The position numbers were made by a program, and so were the translations under genes. Of a stretch of 64,000 nt of DNA, positions 17,624 through 26,089 are shown in pieces (the first letter of the stretch is position 1; each line of letters starts with the position of its first letter). The notes under the pieces were generated by a model. That model worked only from the letters and a program-made list of their open reading frames with translations, was not told where the DNA came from and did no database searches. This DNA is from Chitinophagaceae bacterium. GTDB lineage: Bacteria > Bacteroidota > Bacteroidia > Chitinophagales > Chitinophagaceae. The stretch is from positions 21,661 to 85,660 of the forward strand of contig JANYCA010000143.1 in the NCBI GenBank assembly GCA_025360525.1, read 5' to 3'.

Positions 17624-17774
17624 GTGAATAGTGAACGGTGAATAGTCAATGGTCAATGGTTGTCCTTTGTCCTTGCCTAAATAAGGTTTACCTGTTTCAA
17701 TTTAATATTTAGTTCAGATTTTATCATTTCTAATTTATCAACTATTTAATTATCAATTATCAATTATTCAATTT
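17624..17774. repeat. heptamer repeat tracts (locus A)
   Basis: At 17624-17658 five 7-mers run in register: GTGAATA, GTGAACG, GTGAATA, GTCAATG, GTCAATG. A second A+T-rich tract at about 17731-17774 repeats units close to ATTATCA and ends 4 bases before the ATG at 17779. The units are reverse-complement relatives of those at 25465-25520. Confidence 0.7.
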
Positions 17775-17778
17775 GTAA

Positions 17779-18708
17779 ATGGAACGCAGAGACTTTATCA
17801 AATCATCCACTTCAGCAACTTCAGCTATGCTGCTTTCACCCATGGAGATGCTTGCGGCAGCGCCTTTAGAGACAGCAAATACTCAAACCGGATTTAAGTT
17901 GAAAATACTGGCTACCAGCTGGGGCTATACTGGTTCTGTAGCAACTTTTTGTGCTAAAGTAAAAGCGGAAGGATATGATGGAATAGAAATGTGGTGGCCC
18001 ACTGTACAGGCAGAGCAGGATGAACTGTTTGCTGCATTAAAAGCAAATCAGCTTGACATTGGATTTTTGGTGGCAGGCCACGAAAGTAACTATGCCCTAC
18101 ACCTGGAAACATTTAAAAAAATGTTGGCTGCTGCTGCCAATAACAACATTCAAAAACCGCTATACATTAACTGTCATTCGGGCCGTGATTATTTTTCCTT
18201 TGAAGAAAATGCGGCATTGGTGAATTACGGCATATCCATTGCCCGACAAACAGGCATAAAAATTTGTCATGAAACCCACCGTTCCAGGATGTTGTTTGCA
18301 TCTTCGGTTGCCAAAAAATATTTGCAGCAGATAGAAGGGCTCCGCCTCACCTTTGATGTATCTCACTGGTGCAATGTAAGCGAAAGTTTACTGCATGATC
18401 AGCCGGAAACGCTTGCGTTAACCTTGCCCCGGGTAGATCACATACACGCCAGAATTGGCCATCCGCAAGGGCCACAGGTAAACGATCCAAGAGCTCCTGA
18501 ATGGGAGGCGGCTGTAAAAGCACATTTTGAATGGTGGGATGCTATTGTTGCGCTAAAGCAAAAACAGGGCGAAGTGCTAACGATCTTAACAGAGTTTGGT
18601 CCACCGGATTATATGCCGGTATTGCCTTATACAAAACAGCCCGTTGCCAATCAATGGGAAATAAATGTTTATATGCTGCATCTACTTCGTAAGCGTTATC
18701 AATTATAG
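17779..18708 (+). CDS. sugar phosphate isomerase/epimerase family TIM-barrel protein
   Basis: A 309-residue protein of the xylose-isomerase-like TIM-barrel superfamily (AP_endonuc_2). The N-terminus 'MERRDFIKSSTSATSAML' is a short twin-arginine signal (RRDFIK), so it is probably exported. Barrel landmarks are 'GYDGIEMWWPT', 'YINCHSGRDYFS', 'KICHETHRSRMLFA', 'LRLTFDVSHWCNV', 'DHIHARIGHPQGPQ' and 'ILTEFGPPDYM'; the Glu, Asp, His and second Glu supply the usual metal site. It may isomerise or epimerise a sugar or hydroxy-keto acid; the substrate is unknown. It follows DUF1501 after 168 bases and ends 3 bases before the next gene. A heptamer repeat tract lies directly before the start. Confidence 0.85.
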   Translation: MERRDFIKSSTSATSAMLLSPMEMLAAAPLETANTQTGFKLKILATSWGYTGSVATFCAKVKAEGYDGIEMWWPTVQAEQDELFAALKANQLDIGFLVAGHESNYALHLETFKKMLAAAANNNIQKPLYINCHSGRDYFSFEENAALVNYGISIARQTGIKICHETHRSRMLFASSVAKKYLQQIEGLRLTFDVSHWCNVSESLLHDQPETLALTLPRVDHIHARIGHPQGPQVNDPRAPEWEAAVKAHFEWWDAIVALKQKQGEVLTILTEFGPPDYMPVLPYTKQPVANQWEINVYMLHLLRKRYQL

Positions 18709-18711
18709 ACT

Positions 18712-20130
18712 GTGATATTAACAATCAGCGAATTTATTGGTCGGTTGCATCCGTTGCTCGTGCATTTACCCATCGGTATTTTATTGGTGGCATTACTTTT
18801 TGTGGCGCTATTGAAAAAGGAGAAATACAAGGCTCTTAAACATGCCCTGCCATTGGTGCTTTTTGCAGGCAGTTTATCTGCAGTTGCTTCCTGCATTACC
18901 GGTTACCTGCTATCCGCAACAGATGACTATGATACGGATTTGGTTAATTTTCATATGTGGATGGGTATTACTGTTGCAATACTTTCTGTGTTTTTATGGA
19001 TACAGGTAAAATATGGCTGGCTGGTTAACAGCCGGAAAATATGGGCGCTTTCTTTATTTATTGGTGTTTTAATTACAGGTCATTTAGGTGGCTCATTAAC
19101 CCATGGATCCGATTACCTGGCAACGCCTTTCAAAAATATTTTTTCCAAAGATTCTGTTGCGACAACTGCCATTAAGCCCGTAAAAAATATTGAAGAAGCC
19201 ATTGTTTACAAAGATGTGATACAACCTATCCTTGAAACAAAATGTTATGCCTGCCATAACTCCACTAAGCAAAAAGGTTCTTTGCGGATGGATGAAATCG
19301 TATTGCTGATGAAGGGTGGAAAACATGGTGCAATCATTAAAATAAATGATCCGGATGGCAGTGAAATAATTAAACGATTGCTGTTGCCTGTTGACAATGA
19401 GCACCACATGCCACCCAAAGAAAAATCCCAGTTAAAAGAAAGCCAGATCGCATTGCTGCATTGGTGGATAAGCAATGGCGCCGATGTTTTAAAAAAAGTA
19501 AAAGACCTGCCGCAGCCCGATAAAATAAAGCCGCTGCTGCTTGCGCTGCAGCAAACAAATGCCGCCATGTCAGTACCTGTTGTTGAGCTAAAGCCTGTTA
19601 AAAAAGGAGATGAAAAAATTATTAATCAGTTAAAAAGCAAAGGGATTATAGTGGTGCCTGTGGCTCAAAACAGTAATTATTTATCAGTAAATTTTGTGAC
19701 TAGCCCGATAGTGTCAGCTGATGACCTTGCTTTACTGGTGCAATTAAAAGATCAGGTACTTTGGTTGAAGTTAAATAATAGTACTATTGATAACAAAGGC
19801 CTGCAATCTGTTGCCCTGTTTACCAACCTTGCAAGGCTGGATCTTTCTTATACAAAGATTACTGCAGTGGGTTTAAACAGCATTAAAAGCCTCACTGCAT
19901 TGCAACAGCTCAACCTGGTGGGTACAAATGTTTCTGCACAGGCAATATTGAGCCTGAAGGATATTAAAACAATGTCCGGCATTTATCTTTATAAAACAGA
20001 TATTACAGCCAATGATATCGCTACACTAAAGAAGAGTTTCCCCAAAACAATTCTTGATACAGGTGGATATCAGGTGCCAACATTAACCAGTGATACGGCC
20101 ATGTTGAAATACAATTACACTGGTAAATAA
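18712..20130 (+). CDS. DUF2231 membrane-cytochrome-LRR protein
   Basis: A 472-residue protein with three parts. Residues 1-150 hold four transmembrane helices of the DUF2231 type (starting 'FIGRLHPLLVHLPIGILLV'; His residues there may bind heme). Residues about 165-265 are a planctomycete-type cytochrome domain with CYACH at 178-182, 'HHMPPKEKSQL' and 'LLHWWISNGAD'. Residues about 340-450 are leucine-rich repeats ('LARLDLSYTKITAVGLNSIK'). The start is GTG at 18712, 3 bases after the stop of the isomerase-like gene, indicating tight coupling. It probably accepts or passes electrons at the membrane for the cassette. The LRR tail suggests protein binding. Confidence 0.85.
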   Translation: MILTISEFIGRLHPLLVHLPIGILLVALLFVALLKKEKYKALKHALPLVLFAGSLSAVASCITGYLLSATDDYDTDLVNFHMWMGITVAILSVFLWIQVKYGWLVNSRKIWALSLFIGVLITGHLGGSLTHGSDYLATPFKNIFSKDSVATTAIKPVKNIEEAIVYKDVIQPILETKCYACHNSTKQKGSLRMDEIVLLMKGGKHGAIIKINDPDGSEIIKRLLLPVDNEHHMPPKEKSQLKESQIALLHWWISNGADVLKKVKDLPQPDKIKPLLLALQQTNAAMSVPVVELKPVKKGDEKIINQLKSKGIIVVPVAQNSNYLSVNFVTSPIVSADDLALLVQLKDQVLWLKLNNSTIDNKGLQSVALFTNLARLDLSYTKITAVGLNSIKSLTALQQLNLVGTNVSAQAILSLKDIKTMSGIYLYKTDITANDIATLKKSFPKTILDTGGYQVPTLTSDTAMLKYNYTGK

Positions 20131-20150
20131 ATTATTGAATTTAAATCATC

Positions 20151-22229
20151 TTATTTCCCCAGCGCTTTCTTATAGAGGTAATTATAGGTTTCTACCTGGG
20201 AGCGAATTTTTTTTGTGTTACGTGGGTTAACATACTGGTTGCCGAGTTCATTGTCCAGTTTTCTGGCTTTGGTATTGTCTGATAATTGTATCTGCAAAAT
20301 ATCTTTTAATTCCTGCTGAATTTGTTTTTCAAAAATGGGACAGGCGGCTTCTACACGGTGGTCAATGTTCCGCACCATCCAGTCTGCTGAAGAAATAAAT
20401 GTTTTTTCTAAACCGCCATTATGAAAAATCATGATCCTTGCATGTTCGAGGTATTCATCCACAATACTGATAGCTTGAACAGGAATTTTAAACTTGTTGT
20501 TTTCGGTAAGCATGCAAAAAATGCCCCGGATAACCATTCTAATTTCCACGCCGGCCCTGGCGGCTTCATATAATTCGGCAATCAAAATTTCATCACTAAG
20601 CGAATTCATTTTTAAAATAATGGAGGCAGCTTTGCCTGCCCTGGCTGCTCTTATTTCTTTTGCTATTAGTTGCAGCAATTGCCGGCGCATATTGGTAGGA
20701 CAAACTATCAAAGTTTTACAGGCTTTTAAAAATTGTATCCTTGTTTTAGGCTGTTCCAGGTAATGAAAAATTCGGTTAACATCCGCCATAATATTCCTGT
20801 CGGAAGTAAGCAGACAATGGTCGCCATAAATTTTGGCGGTGCTTTCATTTAAGTTGCCGGTGCTCACAAAACCGTAATGAGTGGTTTGTTTGTTGATGAC
20901 TCTTTTTATCAGGCATATTTTAGCATGTATTTTTAGGTTGGGTACGCCAATTAAAACTTTTACACCTGCTTCCTCCAGTTCTTCTTTCCATTCCAGGTTG
21001 GCCTCTTCATCAAATCTTGCTCTCAATTCAATTACAGCAGTCACCTGTTTTCCATTACGTACGGCGTTGGATAAGGCGTTGATGATTTTAGATCGGTTGG
21101 CGAGGCGATAGCAGGTAATTTTAATATGGGTGACATGCGTGTCGATAGCTGCTTCTCTTAATAAATCTATTACACTGTCAAAAGAATGAAAGGGGAAACT
21201 GAGCAATACATCTTTTTTCATTACCACACCTGTTACCTGCTTTTTGTTTTTTAACAGTGGATGTACAAACGGCTTTTTGCGGCTACTTTTTTGTGCGAAA
21301 ACAGCCTCAGGAAAATTGATAAAATCCTTAAAATTATGAATCCTTCCGCCTGGTATCAGGTTGTCTTTTTCACTTAACCCCAATCGTTTTACCAGGTAGG
21401 TTAACAGCGACGGGTCTATCTCTTTATCATAAATAAAACGAACCGGCTTACCCTTCTTACGGTTTTTTAACCCTCTTTCTATTTTCTGAATTAGCGACGT
21501 TGCAATGTCATTATCAATATCAATTTCTGCATCCCTTGTTACTTTTATTATGTGTGAGGAAAATACATCGTAATTGAAATAAGAAAAAATATTTGGCAGG
21601 CAAAAACGGATAATATCTTCCAGCAAAATAATATGCTGCTCCTGTTGCTTCGAAGGCAGTTGAACAAATCTTGAGAGCCTGCGTGCCGGTACAGATACCA
21701 ATGCAAATCGTTGCGGAATACTCTTATCTTGTTTCGATAATTTGCAGGCCAGGTAAATAGATTTATCGCTTAGCGTGGGAAAAGCCTGAATACTTTCAAT
21801 CATCAGCGGAACAATACTGCTGCGGATTTCTTCATTAAAATAATCCAGCACAAATTTTTGCTGCACCCCGGTTAATTGCTTTTCTGTAATTAGAAATATT
21901 TTTTGCTTTTTAAGTTCACGAAGAATTTCATTCCATATCCGGTCAAATTCCTTTTGTTGTTCTATTACTTTTTCCTGTATTTCCTCTAATATAATGCCGG
22001 GAGATACTTCGAGGTGCATATTGCCTTTGTTACCCACTTCAATCATCCGCTTTAGCGTGGCAACCCTTACCCTGAAAAACTCATCTAAGTTGTTAGAAAA
22101 TATGCCCAGAAATTTGATGCGTTCCCTCAATGGAACCGTATCATCGGCTGCTTCCTGCAATACCCGGCTGTTAAATGATAACCAACTAATATCCCTGATA
22201 ATTGTTTTTTGATTTTTTATCCTGTTCAT
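20151..22229 (-). CDS. ppk1: polyphosphate kinase 1
   Basis: A 692-residue cytoplasmic or membrane-associated enzyme that reversibly builds polyphosphate from ATP. The N-terminal domain starts 'RDISWLSFNSRVLQEAADD'. The PLD-like catalytic domains carry His435 in 'LKIHAKICLIKR', the phospho-histidine position, and His596 in 'YLEHARIMIF'. 'FVSTGNLNESTAKIYGDHCL' is the conserved second motif. The length is that of a complete PPK1. It lies on the same strand as ppx, but a four-gene plus-strand cassette separates them. It is divergent from prfB with a 304-base gap. Confidence 0.93.
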   Translation of the reverse strand: MNRIKNQKTIIRDISWLSFNSRVLQEAADDTVPLRERIKFLGIFSNNLDEFFRVRVATLKRMIEVGNKGNMHLEVSPGIILEEIQEKVIEQQKEFDRIWNEILRELKKQKIFLITEKQLTGVQQKFVLDYFNEEIRSSIVPLMIESIQAFPTLSDKSIYLACKLSKQDKSIPQRFALVSVPARRLSRFVQLPSKQQEQHIILLEDIIRFCLPNIFSYFNYDVFSSHIIKVTRDAEIDIDNDIATSLIQKIERGLKNRKKGKPVRFIYDKEIDPSLLTYLVKRLGLSEKDNLIPGGRIHNFKDFINFPEAVFAQKSSRKKPFVHPLLKNKKQVTGVVMKKDVLLSFPFHSFDSVIDLLREAAIDTHVTHIKITCYRLANRSKIINALSNAVRNGKQVTAVIELRARFDEEANLEWKEELEEAGVKVLIGVPNLKIHAKICLIKRVINKQTTHYGFVSTGNLNESTAKIYGDHCLLTSDRNIMADVNRIFHYLEQPKTRIQFLKACKTLIVCPTNMRRQLLQLIAKEIRAARAGKAASIILKMNSLSDEILIAELYEAARAGVEIRMVIRGIFCMLTENNKFKIPVQAISIVDEYLEHARIMIFHNGGLEKTFISSADWMVRNIDHRVEAACPIFEKQIQQELKDILQIQLSDNTKARKLDNELGNQYVNPRNTKKIRSQVETYNYLYKKALGK

Positions 22230-22533
22230 ATTGTAAGTACCGTTTCACAATAGAAAACTGCCTATGTGCAAATGCCGGTTTTGTTGAAAAATGAATGTTG
22301 TTTAAACACCCGTTAATAATTTTGAGATGGATAAAATTAACTATTTTACCGTAACGCCTGTATTAAATCTTGATCAGTGTTTCTAAATGTTTAGTAAGCT
22401 GTAGAATCTTAACGGAGGTATTTGTTTCTTTATTAAACTGGTAACAGTATGGCTCTTTTTATTGTAAACTACGATATTAAAAACATTGGCGGCATGTGAA
22501 ATACATCATCTACAAAATCCCTATTTTTGCGCT
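22230..22533. other. divergent intergenic region between ppk1 and prfB
   Basis: 304 bases with promoters expected on both strands. The prfB -7 box is at 22522-22529. No gene or strong hairpin was seen elsewhere. A TTG at 22486-22488 is too far away (33 bases) to be the normal -33 partner of that box. Confidence 0.45.
22522..22529 (+). promoter_or_regulatory. prfB -7 box TATTTTTG, leaderless geometry
   Basis: TATTTTTG matches the Bacteroidota -7 consensus TAnnTTTG. Only CGCT (4 bases) separates it from the ATG at 22534, so transcription would begin at or next to the start codon. The same 4-base spacing occurs at pyrE and argS. Confidence 0.55.
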
Positions 22534-23626
22534 ATGACTACAGAACAAATTAAAGGTATGAGGGACCGTTTGGGGGTCTTGAGGAGGTTTCTTTGACGTC
22601 GCTAACAGAGAAGCAAAAATAGAAAACGATAAACAACTCACACTTTCTCCAGGCTTTTGGGATAATAATGCCCGGGCCACTGCCATTTTAAAAGAAACAA
22701 AGGTTAATGAGTATTGGGTAAATATGTACCACCTGGTGGAATCTTATATTGAAGATTTTGCCGTACTCTTTGATTTTTGGAAAGAAGGGGAAACCAGTGA
22801 AGAAGAAGTTAAAGAAGCATTTAATAAAGCTACCGTTGCAATCGATGAAGCTGAATTTAAAAGTACCCTTAATGAGCCTACGGATGATTTGCCGGCGGTA
22901 TTGCAAATTAACAGTGGTGCAGGTGGTACCGAAAGCCAGGACTGGGCAGAAATGCTTGCCCGTATGTACCGCATGTATGGCGAAAAGCAGGGCTGGGCGG
23001 TTAGCGAACTCGATTGGCAATGGGGTGATGGAGCAGGTATAAAGACCTGTACATTTCAATTTGATGGCCCGTTTGCCTACGGGTTTTTAAAAGCTGAAAG
23101 TGGGGTGCACCGCCTTGTACGCATCAGTCCATTTGATAGCAATGCCCGAAGGCATACTTCTTTTGCCAGTATACATGTATATCCATTAATTGATGATAGC
23201 ATTGAAATAACCGTGAACCCTGCAGATACAGAATGGGCTTTCTTTAGAAGCGGCGGCAGCGGTGGGCAAAATGTAAACAAAGTTGAAACTGCGGTGCGGC
23301 TTACGCATAAACCGTCAGGTTTTATTGTTGAATGCCAGCAGGCACGTACGCAAGGCGAAAACCGGGAAAAGGCAATGGCCATGTTAAAAAGTCGCCTCTA
23401 CGAAGAAGAAATGCGCAAACGCCAGGAAGCACTGGATGCCACCAACTCCAGCAAGAAAAAAATTGAATGGGGCAGCCAGATACGCAGCTATGTTTTTCAT
23501 CCCTACAAAATGATTAAAGACCATCGAACCGGGTATGAAGTGGGTAATGTTGGTCCGGTTATGGATGGAGAAATTGATGGATTTATTAAAGCCTACCTGA
23601 TGAGTGAAAAGGAATTGAGTTCTTAA
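22534..23626 (+). CDS. prfB: peptide chain release factor 2, programmed +1 frameshift
   Basis: RF2 ends translation at UGA and UAA. The gene is in two frames: codons 1-20 from ATG 22534 end in CTT followed by an in-frame TGA at 22594-22596. A +1 shift at CTT-T resumes with GAC at 22595 and continues to 23626, giving about 363 residues. The shift site has AGGAGG at 22582-22587 three bases before CTT TGA, the same arrangement as the well-known prfB autoregulatory site. The main body has '[19 protein letters not shown]' (the GGQ catalytic motif) and '[14 protein letters not shown]' (the SPF codon-recognition tripeptide). The break is therefore normal recoding, not a mutation. Confidence 0.95.
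22582..22597 (+). promoter_or_regulatory. prfB: prfB programmed frameshift site
   Basis: AGGAGG, TTT, CTT, TGA, C. The internal Shine-Dalgarno-like hexamer is placed to push the ribosome forward on CTT-T when RF2 is scarce, so RF2 controls its own synthesis. It is retained in a lineage that rarely uses Shine-Dalgarno for initiation. Confidence 0.92.
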
Positions 23627-23735
23627 AATTTTGTTTACTATTTTGCTACTCTTAAATAGAGTTAATATGCTTTAGCACTGATTATTTTATCAGTCAATTT
23701 AAAAAACATCTTACTAAAATTTAAAAATATCTTTT

Positions 23736-25370
23736 ATGCAATACGGAGATTTTTACTATCCCATACCGGTAAATGAGCCAGTACTTAATTATGCCCCTGG
23801 CAGCACCGAAAAAAAGGTATTGAAAGAAGTATTGAAAGAACTAAAAAGTAAGAAAGTAGATGCGCCCATGTACATTGGCAACGAGGAAGTGCGAACAGGA
23901 AAAAAGGTTGCTATGCGCCCGCCACACGAGCACAAACATATACTTGGCTATTTTCATGCGGGTGATGACAGTCATGTAAAGCAATCGATTGAAGCAGCAA
24001 TGAACGCCAAAGAAAACTGGGCCAACCTGAGCTGGGAAAACAGGGCCAATATATTTTTAAAAGCTGCTGATTTATTAGCTACTACCTACCGGCCTTATAT
24101 CAACGGAACTACCATGCTGGGGCAAAGTAAAAATGCGTACCAGGCCGAGATAGATGCAGCCTGCGAACTGATCGATTTTTTGAGGTTTAATGTTCACTTT
24201 TTAAGTGAGATATACCGGCAGCAACCTATCAGCAGTCCCGGCATTAAAAACAGGCTGGAGTACCGGCCGCTGGAAGGATTTGTGTTGGCCATTTCTCCGT
24301 TCAACTTTACCGCAATTGGCGGCAATTTGCCTACCAGTGCTGCAATGTGTGGTAATGTGGTAGTATGGAAATGTGCCCACACACAGGTGTATAGTGCACA
24401 AATGCTGATGCGTATTTTAAAAGAAGCAGGCTTGCCGGATGGTGTAATAAACCTGATTTATGTTGATGGTCCTACATTGGGTGAAATATGTTTTAATCAT
24501 CCTGATTTTGGCGGCGTTCACTTTACCGGAAGTACCGGCGTATTTAACCAAATGTGGAAGACGATTGGTGCCAATATGAGCATATATAAATCTTACCCAA
24601 GAATTGTAGGTGAAACCGGTGGAAAAGATTTTGTGATAGCGCACAAAAGTGCAAATCCGGATGTGTTGGTGGCAGCATTGGCAAGAGGTGCATTTGAATA
24701 CCAGGGCCAAAAATGCAGCGCTGCATCGAGGGCTTATATTCCATCCAATATTGCGGTAGAAGTAAAGAATAAATTGGTGGCTGCACTTAAGTCGATGAAA
24801 ATGGGAACCGTTGAAAATTTTACAAATTTTATCAATGCAGTTATTGATGAAAAAAGCTTTGATAAATTAGAACGTTACATTAAAGCAACTGGTAAAAAAG
24901 GAAGCAATGCAAAAATACTGGTGGGTGGTAAATGTGATAAATCCAAAGGCTATTTTATAGAACCTACTGTTATTGAAACCACCGATCCCAAATATGTAAC
25001 TATGTGCGACGAATTGTTTGGACCGGTATTGACTATTTATGTGTACGACGCCGATAAATTTGAAGATGCCTTAACCCTGGTAGATACTACGTCGCCGTAT
25101 GCATTGACCGGAGCTGTAATTGCCCAGGACCGTTATGCGGTGGAACTCGCCACCAACAGGCTTCGCAACAGTGCAGGCAATTTTTATATCAATGATAAAC
25201 CTACTGGTGCAGTAGTAGGTCAGCAGCCATTTGGCGGCGCAAGGGCCAGCGGCACCAATGATAAAGCTGGGGCATCCTTAAATTTATACCGTTGGCTTAG
25301 TGCAAGAACTATTAAGGAAACATTTGTTCCGGTTACGGATTATAGGTATTCATTTTTGGGAGAGGCATAG
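23736..25370 (+). CDS. pruA: L-glutamate gamma-semialdehyde dehydrogenase
   Basis: A 544-residue aldehyde dehydrogenase that oxidises glutamate-5-semialdehyde (P5C) to glutamate in proline catabolism, using NAD. The start 'MQYGDFYYPIPVNEPVLNY' and 'KKVAMRPPHEHKHILGYF' are typical of the stand-alone P5C dehydrogenase group. 'FVLAISPFNFTAIGGNLP' is the cofactor region, 'FTGSTGVFNQMWK' the Rossmann turn, 'ETGGKDF' carries the general base Glu, and 'YQGQKCSAASRAYI' the catalytic Cys. The C-terminus 'QQPFGGARASGTNDKAG' is conserved. No proline dehydrogenase is nearby. Heptamer repeats begin right after its stop. Confidence 0.93.
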   Translation: MQYGDFYYPIPVNEPVLNYAPGSTEKKVLKEVLKELKSKKVDAPMYIGNEEVRTGKKVAMRPPHEHKHILGYFHAGDDSHVKQSIEAAMNAKENWANLSWENRANIFLKAADLLATTYRPYINGTTMLGQSKNAYQAEIDAACELIDFLRFNVHFLSEIYRQQPISSPGIKNRLEYRPLEGFVLAISPFNFTAIGGNLPTSAAMCGNVVVWKCAHTQVYSAQMLMRILKEAGLPDGVINLIYVDGPTLGEICFNHPDFGGVHFTGSTGVFNQMWKTIGANMSIYKSYPRIVGETGGKDFVIAHKSANPDVLVAALARGAFEYQGQKCSAASRAYIPSNIAVEVKNKLVAALKSMKMGTVENFTNFINAVIDEKSFDKLERYIKATGKKGSNAKILVGGKCDKSKGYFIEPTVIETTDPKYVTMCDELFGPVLTIYVYDADKFEDALTLVDTTSPYALTGAVIAQDRYAVELATNRLRNSAGNFYINDKPTGAVVGQQPFGGARASGTNDKAGASLNLYRWLSARTIKETFVPVTDYRYSFLGEA

Positions 25371-25371
25371 T

Positions 25372-25420
25372 GAAAAGTAAAAAGTAAAAAGTAAAAAATG
25401 AAAAGTAGAAAGTTAATAGT
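25372..25420. repeat. heptamer repeat, seven units NNNNAGT (locus B, left)
   Basis: GAAAAGT, AAAAAGT, AAAAAGT, AAAAAAT, GAAAAGT, AGAAAGT, TAATAGT: seven consecutive 7-mers in register over 49 bases, starting 2 bases after the pruA stop. The unit differs from that of the right-hand tract. Confidence 0.75.
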
Positions 25421-25443
25421 AAAAAAGCTGATGTTGAATTAGG

Positions 25444-25520
25444 GAATTATCAATTATCAATTTGTCATTGACCATTCACCATTCACCATTCACAATTGCC
25501 CATTCACAATTCACCATTTT
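25444..25520. repeat. heptamer repeat, eleven units (locus B, right)
   Basis: Eleven consecutive 7-mers in register: GAATTAT, CAATTAT, CAATTTG, TCATTGA, CCATTCA three times, CAATTGC, CCATTCA, CAATTCA, CCATTTT. The tract ends 29 bases before the pyrR start. CCATTCA is close to the reverse complement of the GTGAATA unit at locus A. Confidence 0.78.
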
Positions 25521-25549
25521 AAAATATATTCGTTTATAAATTATCAGCA

Positions 25550-26059
25550 TTGGAAATAATTTTAGATAAACAGCAATTGCATCTTACCATACACCGACTG
25601 GCGCATCAACTGGTAGAAAACCAAATCGATTTAAAGGAATTGGTTTTTATCGGACTGCAACCGAGGGGATTGCCGGTTAGTAAATTAATTGTAGAAACCA
25701 TACAGGCGCTTTTCTCGAATGAAGTAGTTAAATATGGTATATTGGATATAACTTTTTACCGGGATGATGTCAGGTACGAATTACATAAGGGTACTAAAAC
25801 TGATATTCCTTTTTCTATTGAAGGTAAAAAAGTAGTACTGATTGATGATGTATTATACACGGGCCGCACTATCAGGGCTGCGTTAGATGCGCTGCAGGAT
25901 TTCGGCAGGCCGCAAAAGGTAGAACTCTGTGTTTTGGTAAACAGGCGTTTTAACAGGGAGTTACCCATTCAGCCGGACTATTGTGGAAAAGCCATAGATA
26001 CACTCACTTCTCAAAAAGTGAAAGTTGAATGGGATAAAGAGCAGGTTATATTATACTAA
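25550..26059 (+). CDS. pyrR: bifunctional pyr operon regulator / uracil phosphoribosyltransferase
   Basis: A 169-residue type I phosphoribosyltransferase. The PRPP loop is 'VVLIDDVLYTGRTIRAALDA'. 'LVFIGLQPRGLPVSKLIVE' and 'DITFYRDDVRYE' are PyrR-specific. In Firmicutes PyrR binds pyr mRNA; in Bacteroidota its regulatory role is less clear and it may serve mainly as a uracil phosphoribosyltransferase. No anti-terminator hairpin was seen upstream. The start is TTG at 25550 (MEIILDKQQ). TATATTCG at 25525-25532 could be a variant -7 box. pyrB follows after 30 bases, so they probably form an operon. Confidence 0.9.
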   Translation: MEIILDKQQLHLTIHRLAHQLVENQIDLKELVFIGLQPRGLPVSKLIVETIQALFSNEVVKYGILDITFYRDDVRYELHKGTKTDIPFSIEGKKVVLIDDVLYTGRTIRAALDALQDFGRPQKVELCVLVNRRFNRELPIQPDYCGKAIDTLTSQKVKVEWDKEQVILY

Positions 26060-26089
26060 CATTATTTTTTTATCTAGCTTTACCGCTTA

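Noticed and set aside
22594..22596. In-frame TGA in prfB as a nonsense mutation
   Set aside because: It lies in the conserved CTT-TGA-C programmed frameshift site with the upstream AGGAGG.
25371..25549. CRISPR array between pruA and pyrR
   Set aside because: The units are 7 bp without spacers, so this is short tandem repeat DNA.
25521..25549. PyrR-binding attenuator before pyrR
   Set aside because: No alternative hairpins or terminator were seen in the short leader.
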